Assembly (NCBI GenBank): GCA_025677825.1
Contig: JAIXMO010000071.1
Coordinates: 58,793-122,792 of the forward strand
Length of the DNA: 64,000 nucleotides
Source of the DNA: Helicostylum pulchrum
Taxonomy: Eukaryota; Mucoromycota; Mucoromycetes; Mucorales; Mucoraceae
Reading direction: 5' to 3'
Shown: positions 10,208-22,800 of the stretch, piece by piece
Layout of the letters: every line of letters starts with the position of its first letter
Position numbering within the stretch: position 1 is the stretch's first letter
Notes under the pieces: generated by a model
What the model was told of the DNA's origin: nothing
Seen by the model: only the letters and a program-made list of their open reading frames with translations
Databases searched by the model: none
Position numbers and translations under genes: made by a program

Positions 10208-11272
10208 TTAAAGCTTTTTCTTTCGCTTTATAAAACTAGAGGATAACATATTGACAGCAGGCCTCTTGTCGGTGTTTGTATTATTTGTTTCTAATAATGC
10301 ACCTACTGTAGTCATTTGAACTGGCTCTAAAGTTGGAAATATATTTTTTATGTCATTTTTAGCGATATTTGTTGATTGGATCATTGACTCATCATTAGAA
10401 AAATCAAGTGACATGAATTTGTTCCAGAATCGAGTGAAATCCTTGCTATTCAATTGGCATTCGTCAATTTGTGTACTACAGGCCGATGCTTCTTGTAGTC
10501 TTAATTCAAAAAACCCTGCAATCTTACCTGATCCACATTCTTCTCCAAATGCTATCAGGTTCCAAAAATCTGTCACAGTCAAGTCTTCTTCTGACATACT
10601 TTTTAATAGACGTGATTTAGCATCGTCATCAAATCGAGGGATCACTAAGTTTGCTTTGGCGCTTGGTTCGTACGATGTACCATAACTCCATTTTATATTA
10701 TCGGAACTCTTCCATTCTCTCCTTCTAGCTCCTACTTCAATCAATGCGCTGGATTCATCGTCTATGCCTGGAACTGACCACCAGCCAGAACATTTTACTG
10801 GTATCTTATTTAATATGTATAACCACCATGATACCAATTCACGATCACTCATTACTTTCTTATCTTTATTTTCGGCTGATTTAGCAAACAAATATTGAGG
10901 TTGAGCTCTAGCAAATACAAATACTGAAGTCTGTGATGGCAAACTAGAGATATAGGATTGAACAACGCGAGCTGTCAAACCACTATAAGCCTTGAGTGTT
11001 GTCGTAGTATCTACCTTTGAAATATACACAATGTGTTGATCCTCTTCATCTTGTTTCGATAAAACATATTCATAAGTTTCTAAACCACAAAGAAACCCTG
11101 TTTTCTCTGTTGAGACCAAGATCAAACGATGTCGGTACGATGTTTCTCCTTCATGTTGTTTGATGAGCGGTTTAGAACATGTTTTTAATTCTGTCTTGAT
11201 ATCCCAAATTTCAAATGTTGCGCCTTGTTGAAGTTCTTTAAGAGAATTTTCTAAATATGAATCGAACGGCAT
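10208..11272 (-). CDS. RTT109: Histone H3 Lys56 acetyltransferase Rtt109
   Basis: A single exon of 354 residues reads from MPFDSYLENSL, chosen over an upstream ATG at 11332 because Rtt109 begins there. The fold is recognisable from RAQPQYLFAKSAENKDKK, the DRELVSWWLYIL helix and TVTDFWNLIAFGEECGSGKIAGFF, with a basic KRKKKL tail. In fungi Rtt109, with the chaperones Vps75 and Asf1, acetylates H3 K56 (and K9/K27) on newly made histones during S phase, supporting replication-coupled nucleosome assembly and DNA-damage tolerance. The size is slightly shorter than budding-yeast Rtt109 (436 residues). Head-to-tail with the CaaX gene, about 180 bp apart. Confidence 0.88.
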   Translation of the reverse strand: MPFDSYLENSLKELQQGATFEIWDIKTELKTCSKPLIKQHEGETSYRHRLILVSTEKTGFLCGLETYEYVLSKQDEEDQHIVYISKVDTTTTLKAYSGLTARVVQSYISSLPSQTSVFVFARAQPQYLFAKSAENKDKKVMSDRELVSWWLYILNKIPVKCSGWWSVPGIDDESSALIEVGARRREWKSSDNIKWSYGTSYEPSAKANLVIPRFDDDAKSRLLKSMSEEDLTVTDFWNLIAFGEECGSGKIAGFFELRLQEASACSTQIDECQLNSKDFTRFWNKFMSLDFSNDESMIQSTNIAKNDIKNIFPTLEPVQMTTVGALLETNNTNTDKRPAVNMLSSSFIKRKKKL

Positions 11273-14200
11273 TACCCCTACTAAAGTGAATGGGGATGGG
11301 GAATATATTTGTTTCTTTTTTTTTCCTATCACGTCGCGTGTGACTCCAAAATAAAGTACGCGAGATTTTTTTTAATATTCTTTGTGTGATTATCACCAAA
11401 CTTATTCTAAACCCAGAAAGAAAGAAAAAAGTAACGTGTCTTCACGTAAACATTACGAAAAGTGGCATATTGTCAAACAAATATTGTAAGTTCTCTTGAT
11501 ATATAAACTATTTTACTCTGTAAGCTATTTTCTTGTAACTCTGTAAACGTATTTTACGACTTAATTGATCCGTTTTAACAATGTCGGAAATTAGCCTTCC
11601 GGACCTGATACAATAAAATAGAAGGAAATGACTCTTCTTATTTTCCCCTATTTTTTAGAGTTTTTTTTTTTGTACCCTAACTACAAACAAATAGAACCCT
11701 AATCAAATCTTTTTTTTTTTCACTTGAATAAACTTTTAATTGGTAGAAGCTCATGTGGACAGATACAAACATTGGTGTTCCTTTTTGGTTTTTATGGAAA
11801 GATGTTCGTTCTATTTCTATTTGCAAAGTACTTCACTTTTTTTCTTAAAAAATAACTTTATTTGTATAAATGAGTCAACAATAACGAATCCTTATGCAAA
11901 AGTAACAATAAAAAAAGGGGTCACTTATTTGATACGGTGAAACTCTATAGTTTCTATTTCTTTTAACTAAGCCGTTTCTTCAAAAAATTTGATATAATTA
12001 AACCATATTAGGTATTTCAGTAATTACTTTATCGAAGCTCGCCCTTTTTTGTCTTACTATTATTGGGAATTATGTACATTTTACTCGGGTTTGTAAATAC
12101 CCCTAATCGTCAGAAGGCAAGTATGAATTGTGGCACTCAATCTCATGATCGATATATACATATATATACGGTATAGTTTGTTTGTTGTATTCAACTGGTT
12201 TCTGGGAGTTCCACTGTCTTATTGTTGATATGGTTCTCGATATATATGCTCGTGCTTGAGCTAAAGCATATTCGATAGAAGGCCGACTTTTTTATTAGAT
12301 TTTTGAGTGGCGTCTTAAGTCATTTGTAACCCCCTCCCATTTTTTCCGTCGACAAGTTTGGTCCAAGAATGACCTTCCGATTGAAAAATTGACTCGTTTA
12401 GCATGTGCTATGATGGTAGTTCCATATAGTAAGATCTGGTGTGTAGCAATCGTTTTGATAAGACGGTTTAAGCCCGGATTGCGTTTCAAATGGAGAACTT
12501 GAATCGTCCAGTTTGCAGTGACTTTTGTAAATTTAGATATGAATTAGCACAAAATTATGTATAATGTCTGCCTGCCCTCATTTTTATTTTACTCTCTTTT
12601 ACTGGTGTCTATTATATAAAAAAGGCAAGGGAATAAAAGGTAAGCAATATCTAACATAAACATGTAAAAAAAAAATTATACAAAGAATGGTTCTAATTGA
12701 TAACAGGTTTTATATAAAAATAAAAAGACTAAATAAAAATAAAATTTCGGTTCCCATACAAAAAAAAACAATAACAGGTGCATCTCTATTTTGGCTACTG
12801 GAGATATTAGGAGGAGGACAAGAAAAGATGGAAGGACAAGGGGTAGAGCTAGGATTATCGGAAGTATTTGTCCGATTGTTTTTGGCTTTTTATCAAGTAT
12901 GTTATTTAATTTATTTGCATAATTAATGCTTATACGTTACCTTCAGGAGTGAAGATGTCTTGTCATTTATGTACTATTTATGTTCTTGGTTACAAATTCC
13001 TGGGAGTGGGAGCAGCAAGCGAAGGTTCATATTCTTTAGTGTTGCTTCATTCTTCGGCAGAAGACTACTTTAAGTGCCCAGGTTGCTCTGCTTTTAGTTT
13101 TCTATTAACCGAGAAATTTTGTATAGTTGATTCTTTGGCCACTTATATTTTCCAATTAATATATCAAATTTATAAACTCAAAAGGTTTCGTATCAAAAGT
13201 GCTCAGCCAGACATGTAATGAATTGACCATAGATAAAGCGACTTTCATCCATAAGGAAGCGGTTCTAAATCAGTAGAATGGGCTATACCATCAATCTCAA
13301 GTGAATTCAGAGTAATACTAAAGGGTCTAAAGCACTCCCTTTCATGCGTAAACCCTCAATATATGTGATACCTGTCTGATAAACTGATCAGTCAAGCTTC
13401 ATATGTACATTTAAGTTTGCCAAAAAAAAAACACATGTATAAAGGAGTCGCTTATACAAAAAATACATATAGTGGAGCTGCTTGTACCAAAAGAATCTTA
13501 ATAAGGGACTTACTTATACCAAAAGACGCATACTCGTATAGCAGAGTTATTTACCAAAAGACACATATAGAGGGGTGGTTTATAAAATAAAAGAGGAATA
13601 GAAGTAATAAAAATAAAATATTTTTGTAGGTTTACATAGGTTGCAACTAACTGACTAATTTTAGCAGAGTTTTTGTTTTTAAAGCGGCTCAAGTTAAATA
13701 AATTGGTTTGAAAAAGGAGGAGAAAACTGGTATTATATCTGTAGTTAAACTAATATAGAACCGGATACTATATACCTTGTATACTTGATTGAGAAGTTCT
13801 GATTGAGCTATCAATAGTCGCATATAATTAGCTATTTAATCTAACCCCAAACATGTATTTTTTGGTAATTTAATCTCGTAATAGTTTATAGTTAGTAAAG
13901 GAAGGTCAGGCTAAAAGTACTAAAGCCTTTAATCGAGAAGGAAACGGGGCAGAACAAGAATTAAGATGGAGACGAGCGGGTAGGATAACTAATCAAAGAT
14001 TATTGTCGTTTATCTGCCGTATTTTAAGCTATGATGTGATAAAAGGTATATGATAGTAAAATTTTACTGATTTTGCATAAGCGAACATATTTTTATTCGA
14101 AACTATTACCGTTACCAATAATAAATGCCAGCGTATTGTAAAGATACGTTTGCATCCCCAACCCCAAATTCTCCGCAAAGTGATCTTTTTTTTTAAGAGC

Positions 14201-14602
14201 AGAGAATATTCTTGTACCACTCCTATAGAAGGTAATAGATGTTTTCGGGACCTGAGAGAGAAGATAAACCCGATGCTGAAAAAGCAATAGCGCAATTCAT
14301 TAATACCCCATGTAGGTGAATCAAAACTGGATCAAGAGAGATTGTGTGTATATATTTCTGTGTATTTTGTTTATTATTATTGAAAAAATAAATATATTTA
14401 ACAATACGAGAATGGTATTTCTGCCAAACAGAACCAAAAAAAAAAAAAGCAAGATAAAAACGATTAAATGGAGAAAATTACAAGGAAAATAAAAGGAAAA
14501 GGGGGAGAGAGGGATATCGCCTAAATATCATGGTCGAATTTAAAGAATAAGGAAAGATTATCATAACCGCAAGACTAAAGACTAACCAAAAAGGTAGACA
14601 CA
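11273..14602. other. Gene-poor 3.3-kb gap
   Basis: No supported gene. The first few hundred bases form the Rtt109 promoter side. Short open frames at 12687-12926 and 12949-13218 have no consistent splicing or recognisable family, although a CHLC..CPGC spacing occurs in the second. A degenerate minisatellite sits at 13431-13592. Faint frame-broken coding-like sequence appears around 13900-14040. Confidence 0.5.
13431..13592. repeat. Degenerate minisatellite, about 5 copies of a 31-36 bp unit
   Basis: Five consecutive imperfect units share the pattern acayat-atag-ggag-tgcttataccaaaag. Each ends in an ACCAAAAGA-like block, at about 13441-13461, 13476-13494, 13508-13526, 13540-13561 and 13561-13592. 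The copies are roughly 70 percent alike by eye, so the array is old. Confidence 0.6.
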
Positions 14603-15076
14603 CTATAATACAACAAGGGCTTGAGGAGCACCAATTTCGGATCCTTCGTCATCGACAATGATAATTTCTTCGTCCTCGTCTTCTTCTTCATCCTCTTGGG
14701 CCATGGCAAAAGCAATAGAATCACCATCGTCACTATCGCATATACTTTCTAAATCTTCCAAGTTTAATTCACCGTCGGCTTCACAACGAGCAAGTAAGTC
14801 ATCGAACCAAGTTTCTAAGCAAAGTTCACTTTCTTGCTTCATTTGCTTTGCCTCTATGTTAGATTCATCAGCAGACAATTGATCAATCTCTAGTAAAAGG
14901 ATCTTGAAAGTTTCCATAACTTCAGCAGAGATTTCACCGGAAGAAGGTGTCGACTTGATCGTATTTAAAACTTGAGACAATTCAGATAACAAGCTACTAT
15001 TATCTTCAACACAAACACGCTTTGGAGTTGAATCTTCTTGCTCACAATTAGAGGATCGGCTACGTTTGTTTAACAT
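14603..15076 (-). CDS. Acidic small protein of unknown function
   Basis: An uninterrupted frame encodes 157 residues from MLNKRSRSSNCEQ. A short basic, NLS-like start (KRSRSS ... PKRVCV) precedes a helical middle (LLSELSQVLNTIKS, EVMETFKILLLEIDQL). A strongly acidic C-terminal third follows (EDEEEDEDEEIIIVDDEGSE). The composition suggests a nuclear or chromatin-associated protein, but no family is recognised. The promoter side has a T/GA-rich tract. The gene is isolated between two gene-poor stretches, and codon use resembles neighbouring genes. Confidence 0.65.
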   Translation of the reverse strand: MLNKRSRSSNCEQEDSTPKRVCVEDNSSLLSELSQVLNTIKSTPSSGEISAEVMETFKILLLEIDQLSADESNIEAKQMKQESELCLETWFDDLLARCEADGELNLEDLESICDSDDGDSIAFAMAQEDEEEDEDEEIIIVDDEGSEIGAPQALVVL

Positions 15077-16967
15077 TAGATCTGAAATATATTTATATGC
15101 TTCTTTTATTGTCGCCCTTTTTTTTAAAGAGAGGAGAGTGAAGAAGAAGAGAAGAAGAGAGTTTTAAAAAAAATCTGCCGTTATGTTGGAAGAAAAAAAT
15201 TCCAAATTAGGAATTATTTTTATTAATAAAAGTGTACGTATGTGTACATTTATAAATTAGATGAATAACATACTCTATTCTATTTGTAATTCAATGTTGG
15301 GATATACTCGCTGTAAACTAGTAGTTCCTACCATAGTGTGTGAATAAAATCGTTCCTTTGACTGGCATTTAAAACTTGTGGTGTACAAAAAAGCACGGTT
15401 TGTGATTATCATCTCACCAATTATGTAATTAGATTAGGTTTTATTCTCTCGTAACAATACACTCAGTTGAGTTTCCTCTTATCTAATGCTAATTATAAAA
15501 TGAAATGATGTTATACGACCAGAAAGAATATAATTTAACTATGGCTACCATTTTGATATCTGGAATTAAAGATAGTTTCCTGACAAGGTTATTAAGGACT
15601 ACTATCGTACCTGCTTAAATTTTCTGAGAAGGTAAGATATAGCTGTACGTACAAGACGCTGTCCAAGTAAAAGTATATAATGTGCTTGTAATAGTCTCAA
15701 GAAAAAATAGCTAGTTAGCTACAGATTTAAGAGAAAGTGTATTTAAATAGAAATTGGATCACACCCCTAAATAAACACTTACTGGTCTAAATACACGGTA
15801 AAAGTAAAAAAAAAATTGGTTCCTTTTATTCATGCGATCTATTTAATCACTCCAAAAAGAATGAGGCAAAACTTTAAATTCAAGCGGTTCATTTTTTACG
15901 GTGTAACCAATGATATCGACATCATTTCTTAAACTAGTGTATTTATCAACAATATTCCAGAGTATATATTTCATGACAATAGACAGTATATAATATCCGT
16001 TTGATAGATCTTTAGTATAATTGTTCTTCTTACTTTCAATTTCTAAAGCACCTAATTCTAATTCTGCACCAAGATATACCGGATCCATTTTTCTTCCAAC
16101 CGCTTTACATGCAATTTCTTCTATGGATGATAACTTTCTTTTCAGGACCTCATTTCTACAATTGGGACATTTGAGGCGATCCTATAATTTCTGAGGAAAC
16201 CAAAGTTCTCGATGCATGGTTTATTTACATAGCAGATTAAAAAAGAGAGACCTTTTATTCATAGTATCCGTTTTTGCACTGACACCACTATACCCGAGGA
16301 AAAAGATTCTTTTGAAGGATGCACACATAATTATATAAGAGATACTTGCTCAAGTATGAATTCACAGCTAAAAAAAAGAAAAAAAAGGTAGAATAAATAG
16401 TAAATTTAATCATGATATAAAAAGGGGAATCTATTCTAACTATCATACTTTTTTTTTCGCGCACGTATCCGTATTTATACATCAACGAAAGACTAGTTTT
16501 TATTATATTAATTGAGCTTGATTAATTCACGCGACAAATCCGTTTTACGAAATTAATGCCAAAAATCAGTGCGAGTCAGAAAAAAATCGCTGCTCTTCAA
16601 GAAGTTCAATCCAAGCAACTTAATACGACAGAGAGAATTAACAGAGCCTCTTCCGATAAAGAATTGGATTCTATCATATAGTATTATTTTCGAAGTAATT
16701 ATAAACACTTATTTTGATGTTCAGTTTTTTCAAAAAATGTTTGCACTCTCATTGGACCCATTTTCGCACTAAAATCAAAAACTTGCAACCGAAACGTCCC
16801 AATGTCTGTTTAGCCAAATTGGGTTACAGAAATTTGAGCTCTATGATTCGCCTGTTACAGAAAAGTTAAAGGATTTCATTGGGACCGAATTTTCTAATCC
16901 AAAAACACCAGTCATTTTTTCGTAAAAGAAAAAAAGTATCCTTTTTTTTTTCTTTACAACAAATACA
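15077..16967. other. Intergenic with decayed coding relic
   Basis: Apart from the relic listed separately (15843-16190), I see only AT-rich sequence. A 42-codon frame begins MPKISASQKKIAAL at about 16558 and ends in TAG; it reads like the start of a lost gene but continues nowhere. The last 50 bases form the T-rich 5' flank of the PPIL4-like gene. Confidence 0.45.
15843..16190 (-). pseudogene. Coding relic of unknown (probably repeated) gene
   Basis: The minus strand keeps one open frame from about 16190 to the stop at 15843. It reads DRLKCPNCRNEVLKRK, then GRKMDPVYLGAELELGALE, then GYTVKNEPLEFKVLPHS. The CPNC pair suggests half of a zinc-binding site. Upstream the frame is closed by stops and no start or splice site is convincing. 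Composition differs from the surrounding AT-rich DNA, so this is probably a fragment of a dead gene or mobile element. I cannot name the family. Confidence 0.4.
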
Positions 16968-18525
16968 ATGGTAAAGCAATTAAAAATACTCGAAAAACAT
17001 TACAGATGTATAAATATATTTAAAAAATTAAACAAGGTGTACTAAACAGGTTTATTAGTCCGTTTTAATCGAGACTTCACTAGGAGATCTTGTCATTGAT
17101 CTTTATACAGATGAATGTCCTAGAACTTCACTCAATTTTTTAAAACTTTGTAAAATCAAGTATTACAACTTTTCACCTTTTTTCAATGTTCAAAAAGATT
17201 TTATGGCACAGACTGGTGATCCCACAGGTAAGGGAGACCAAGGTGAATCGATATATGGTATCTTGAATGGACCTTCACAGCGTTATTTTCCTGCTGAAAT
17301 TAACCCAAAGTTAAAACATAAAAGAAAGGGTATGGTGTCTATGGCAGTAGCGGCTGACGCGTCTATTGAGAGTGGAGGTGTAAGTGGAAGTCAATTTTTC
17401 ATTACTTTGGGCGACGACTTGGATTACCTTGATGGTAAATATACCTTATTCGGAGAAGTTGCAGAAGGGTTAGAAGTATTGGATAAAATGAACGAAGCCT
17501 TTTGTGACGAAAAGGGAAGACCATTTCGTGATATTCGTATAAAACATACAGTTGTATTGGATGATCCATTCCCTGACCCAGAGGGACTTCAAATACCTGA
17601 TGAATCACCATTACCTACAAAAGAACAAATGGAATCCATGCGTATCGCTGACGACGAAGATATTGAGGAAATTGGTGATCCTGAGGAGATTGAAAAGAGA
17701 GCTAGAGAAAGAGAAGCTAAAGCACACGCACTTACGTTGGAAATGATTGGTGATTTACCTTTTGCAGAAGTTAAACCGCCAGAGAATGTACTTTTTGTAT
17801 GCAAGTTAAATCCTGTGACTAGAGACGAAGATTTAGAAATGATCTTTTCGAGATTTGGTGCTATTCATAGCTGTGAGATTATTCGTGATAGACAAACTGG
17901 TGAATCACTCAGTTACGCTTTTGTAGAATTTGAAAATAAGGAAGATGCTGAAGAGGTATTTTTTAATATTTTTATTAGGGAGTTATATTAAGTATTGATT
18001 GTTTCTTCTTTTTTTTTTGATTTTGTACAGGCTTACTTTAAAATGCAATCTGTACTTATTGATGATCGTCGTATTCATGTAGATTTCTCTCAGTCAGTTT
18101 CGAAGCTTCACAAAGATTGGATTTCGAAGCGTACCGGAGGTAAAGAATCTATGGGCGGCTTCGATAATTTACAAAAGAGAACGAGGTATAGAGATGGCGA
18201 AGGCCATGGCAAGCGTGGCGAGAATTACGATTTAGTATTTGACACAAATAAGAAAGATAGTAAAAGACTCAAGACAGATGACGATAAATCTCATCACAGT
18301 AGCTCTTGGAGAGTTGACGGTCGCGGTAGTAGCAGAAAAGACAGTTATCATGGTAGTAGCAGACGGGATGCTGGTAGAAGAGATGATAGAAGAGACGATA
18401 GAAGAGATGACAGAAAAGATGACAGAAAAGAATACGACCGTAAAAGAGACGATAGAAGGGATTATGATAGACACAGAGACCGTAAAGATGATAGTAGAAG
18501 AGAAGATCGTGACCGAAGGAGATAG
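16968..18525 (+). CDS. PPIL4: Cyclophilin-RRM protein, PPIL4 type peptidyl-prolyl isomerase
   Basis: Three coding exons (16968-16970, 17059-17955, 18031-18525) give 464 residues. The first coding exon is the ATG alone, followed by GTAAAG. Residues 1-160 are a cyclophilin domain ([28 protein letters not shown]). Residues about 242-320 form an RRM with RNP2 LFVCKL and RNP1 SYAFVEF. The tail is made of Arg-Asp repeats ([12 protein letters not shown]) like those of splicing factors. PPIL4-type proteins are nuclear and act with the spliceosome and RNA polymerase II CTD regulation. The domain order and DPFPDP linker match the family well. The tail DNA at 18360-18520 is a degenerate gatgatagaag-type repeat. 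Confidence 0.93.
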
Positions 18526-18601
18526 AAGATAAAATAAGGAATTTGTATAAAAAAATATTTAAAAATAAACCCGACTTTTGCTTTTTTATACATGTTTTTA
18601 T

Positions 18602-19433
18602 TTATTGTGTAATAGGGTAATGATAGCTATTTTCCATGACGTGCATAGCGGTATCTGAAGTAGTTCTTCTTTTTAAGACTTGAACTAGATGCAAAATATA
18701 AAAGTAACTAATGGAAACATACGCTCCCTATATAGAACATAGTATACACGTTAAAAAATGTCTATTTTCTATTACTATCTTTACTTACACAAATAAGAAG
18801 ATCTCGGAACAAAACAAATAGTGTAGTTATGTGGTTTAGATGGTTTTGTATATCGCATATCTCCATGACCAAAATCTTGGACTCTTGTGATCCTGCCAAT
18901 CGCTGTTGACAGCTCTGCAAAAACGATTCGTTACTAAACAGGAGCTCCATTACCGCTATTATTTCATTCCCGCATGTAAAAGTAAAGAAAAATACCCCTG
19001 GACGCCAGTACCAATCTGCTACGGCTAACTTTGACTATACCAAAATATTATTAGAATACACTTTTCATTCCACTCCCCCCCCCCCCCTTTTTTTAAAAAA
19101 AATATTATATACTTACAGTCGTTAGTATGACAAGATCTACTATCAGACAGAACAGCATTAAGCAGCCAATTAATATCTGAAAACCATATTGAAGCGGTAC
19201 AGCATATTTTTCTGATGTTTGCTGGTGAGATACTGGTTAACGTAGTAAATTTAAATATTAGCTTATTTTTATTTTATTTTTACTTATTAGTTACTACGAA
19301 TTCATCTTACTAATATTTGATCCTGCGTCATAAGTGTCTTCAAATGTTTGAATCTGATAATAGAGAAACCGTATTTTTTTTTAGAGAATAGTATACTTTT
19401 TTAATGATTCAACTTATGTACCATGTACATCAT
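18602..19433 (-). CDS. Small multi-pass membrane protein (hand-built model)
   Basis: No single long frame exists, but spliced exons agree in phase: 19422-19433 (least certain, ATG ATG TAC ATG), 19321-19363, 19117-19232, 18789-19034 and 18602-18727, totalling 180 residues. Donors are GTAAG-type except the first (GTACAT). Hydrophobic segments include FQILIGCLMLFCLIVDLVIL, WRPGVFFFTFTCGNEIIAVM and ITTLFVLFRDLLICGAYVS. The loop before the third segment contains SCQQRLAGSQESK. Three to four membrane spans are likely. It resembles small tetraspan proteins in general layout only; I do not recognise the family. It converges on the PPIL4-like gene. Confidence 0.5.
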
Positions 19434-19865
19434 ATTTAGACTTATAGAAACTATTTTGCACCAAAGGTACAAGTCTAAAATTTTATTTTTCCAAGAAAGC
19501 GGTGAATTTCCTGTTTCATTTGATAATGGCATGATATATGTATTTTTTTTTAAAAAAAAACCAGTGAAAAGAGGAAGAAAAGAAATTTTTAAAAAGATTG
19601 GTAATAACTACATTAAAAATTTTAAAAATTCTCATTCTGCCCAGAGAAATGATCCAAAGGAATTTCTCAATGAAGAAAAAAAAAACATAATCATCATAAT
19701 AGCCAACGCTAAAATTTTAGTACAGTGAACAAGGTTATTTTTTTAATTTTTATTGTTATTGTTACATTGTTTTTGTGTTTATATTACATTATAGGGTAGG
19801 TGATTACAATTATATGAAAATGATGAATGAAGAAAAAAAAAAAATATAGATATTACAATGACGAT
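19434..19865. other. Intergenic, AT-rich
   Basis: No gene is supported. A 101-codon frame on the plus strand (19423-19728) is Lys/Ile-rich and arises from A/T runs. A T8A9 self-complementary tract lies near 19541-19557. The 3' flank of the ABC transporter occupies the right end. Confidence 0.5.
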
Positions 19866-22800
19866 TTATCGCTTTTGTTTTCTGAACAAATAAGTGAGTA
19901 TGATAAACAAAGCTACGTTAAATAAGGTAAAGAGCCAGAGAATACCAAAGTTGCGCCATCTGTTATCAAAAGACCAACCTAATCGAGATTCGTAATAGTC
20001 GTTACCAGTTGTGTATTGACAGTAATCACATAAGTCCGTACTATTAGGATTTCCAATATATCCAAGACCACCATCCGCAAAGAATTCAGCCATATAATCG
20101 CCACAGTTTCGTCCTAATGGCGCTTTAATCTTGATGAAATCACTTTCACCACAAATAACTTTGACACCATCCAAAGCATTGGTAATCAAACCTTCGACAA
20201 TATAATGGTATGGATTCAAGCTATACATCCAAGAGCTCCAAAAACTAGGCATTGCTGCAGGAGGCTGGAAAATACCAGCGAACAAGATAAGAATAGTAAT
20301 GAAGAAAGGGTTAAGTACACCGGCCATTGTAGCGGAATCACAAATAGCAGCAATAGCAAGACCAAGACTAATGGAATGGAACAAGTAAACAACGAACAGA
20401 ACAAAAAAGTATCCAACGCGAGCAGACTCATTTTGTAAACCAGTGGCCCAGTAGTAAAAGAACATGAATAAAGCAGAGTTGGCAATAAGATATGGAATTT
20501 CTACCAGCATACAAGAGAGCGCAAATGAAGACCAACCATAGTATTTACTAGCATACTCACGACGGAACCAAAGTCTTTCTTGCAAGTAACGAGGTTGAAT
20601 CAAGATAATCATTGTGTTTCCCATGAATAGCGTTGTTAAAAGACCAAACATACGATTTTGCATATCGGTGGGTGTATTTCCAACCTTCCAGAAAGTGAAA
20701 CCAGTAATCAAACCAATAAAGCAAACGTTGAATGCACGACCCATATTGTAAGAAGGAGTACGCCACCAAGAGATATTCATACGCTTGTAAACAAGAACTA
20801 ATTGTTGCCAGAAAGGTTGTGAATACATTTTAACCTCACGCTTGACTTCATGATCCATATAAAGATCGATATCTTCTAATTCACGTTCTAATGCAGCGGC
20901 TTGAGTAGATTTGGCCCAAACTTCAGCCCAGTCTTTAGTAGATTTACTCGTAGTACCAGCTCCTACACATTCCAAGATATATTCAGCAGGGTTTACCTCA
21001 GGAGCACATTTAGGACCGCCGTGTGATTCAAAGTAGTCAAGCATAATACGAGAGTCTTCTCCAATTTCGCCAAAATAAGCAGTTTTTCCACCACGCATAA
21101 GTAAAAGAAGATGGTCAAAATGCTCAAAGAGTGTAGCAGAAGGTTGATGAATAGTACAAAGAACAGGCCAACCGGCATCAGCAAGTTTGCGAATAAATCG
21201 AACAATGTTAAACGAACTTTGAGCATCAAGACCAGAGGTAGGTTCGTCCAAGAAAAGCAATTTTGGTTTACCAACGAGTTCAGTAGCAATAGTAAGACGC
21301 TTACGTTCTTCAACAGATATACCGACACCTTCTTCAAGATCGCCAATAAGTGCACCACCGATTTTTTCCATTTCCATAAGTTCAAGAATATGTTCAACAT
21401 AAGCATCTTTTTCTTCTTTGGGAACATCAGCAGGTTGACGAAGGTAAGCAGAGAATTGAAGAGCTTCACGGACAGTTGCATTAGGGTTGTGTACATCCAT
21501 TTGTTCGCAGTATCCAGTAGTACGCTCAAAATCATCAGCCAAGTATTCACCGTTCATGTAGATATTACCACCAATGGTTCCGATGGTTTTTCTTCTAGCC
21601 AAGACATCAAGTAATGTAGTTTTACCAGCACCAGAAGATCCCATTAGTGCAGTGAGATTACCTGGTTTGACTATACCTGAAACATTATTCAAAAGTTGAC
21701 GACTGCCACCTTTAACAGGAACGGTATAATCAGTATGATGCCACGAGAAAGTAGTACCGTCAGTTACAGATTCCATCTCTTGAACTTGAACAGCCTCAGT
21801 TTGCTCCAAAAGTTTTTCATCCGAGACAATATCAGGCGAGAAACCCTTTTCATAAACTTTTGTAATCGTTCCTTCTTTTCTAAGAGAGACGTATTCCATA
21901 GCAAGAGCAGTAAGAGCTGTAAATAAAACAAACAAGAGTACAACAGCAAGAAAATTAATCCAGCGCATTGACGTATGGAAACCATAGTAGTAGCTCAAGT
22001 AGTCATCGCCAAGAACGTAACTATCACCGGGTGCGGCACCAGGAAGAATACAAGAACGATACGCCTGTTCGGTATAGCTAGGACCATAAGGAACACCATT
22101 TATACCCTCACAACTGAATTTTAGACCGGCCATTTCGGAAGACATGACTGCGTTGTAACTATAGGCCAAAGGATTGATCCAAAAAATCCAAACAAACCAA
22201 GGATGCATATTGGGATAAGGTATTTGATAACCAATGTAAATCAAAAAAGCGACAAAGAAAATACTCGAGATTTGAGAGGCGGTATAAAAGTTGGGACTGA
22301 CGGAACCCCAGAAACGGAAGAAACTGTTCATACACAAAATAATCATTACAAATACAATAAAGAAGAAGAAAAACTATTAAAAAGAAAGAATTAGTAAAAA
22401 GAAAAAATAAAAAAAATATAATAATTTACCTTTCCAGCATCATTTTCAAGACCAACGATAAAATAAACAGATATTTCAAATATAATTGCTTGGAAAATAG
22501 CAAGTGGGATATCAATAATCACTTGAGAGATATAAAAGGCAGAAGGATAGTACATGGCGAAATGCTTATGTTTCTCTAGGACACGACGACCTTCCATAAA
22601 TGCGGGGAGTTCAGACTGAGCAACAAAGGAATTAAAGAACAAGAACAAGATAAATACACCAGCACGAGAAAAGGCACCAATGCCATCAAGAGGCATCATA
22701 AAGAACACAGAAGCAGCAACAAGACCTTTAACAACAACATCGCCATAACGAATAGCAAGAGAAGTCTTATCGCCCCAAATAAGTTGAAACTGACGAGCAG

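Noticed and set aside
12687..13218. Possible two-exon gene with a CHLC..CPGC pair
   Set aside because: A donor and an acceptor exist, but no joint reading frame keeps both parts convincing and no family is recognisable.
19423..19728. Plus-strand 101-codon frame
   Set aside because: Lys/Ile-rich translation of A/T runs without splice or domain support.
20993..21614. Long frames antisense to or out of frame with the ABC transporter
   Set aside because: Low-complexity shadows overlapping a strongly conserved coding region.
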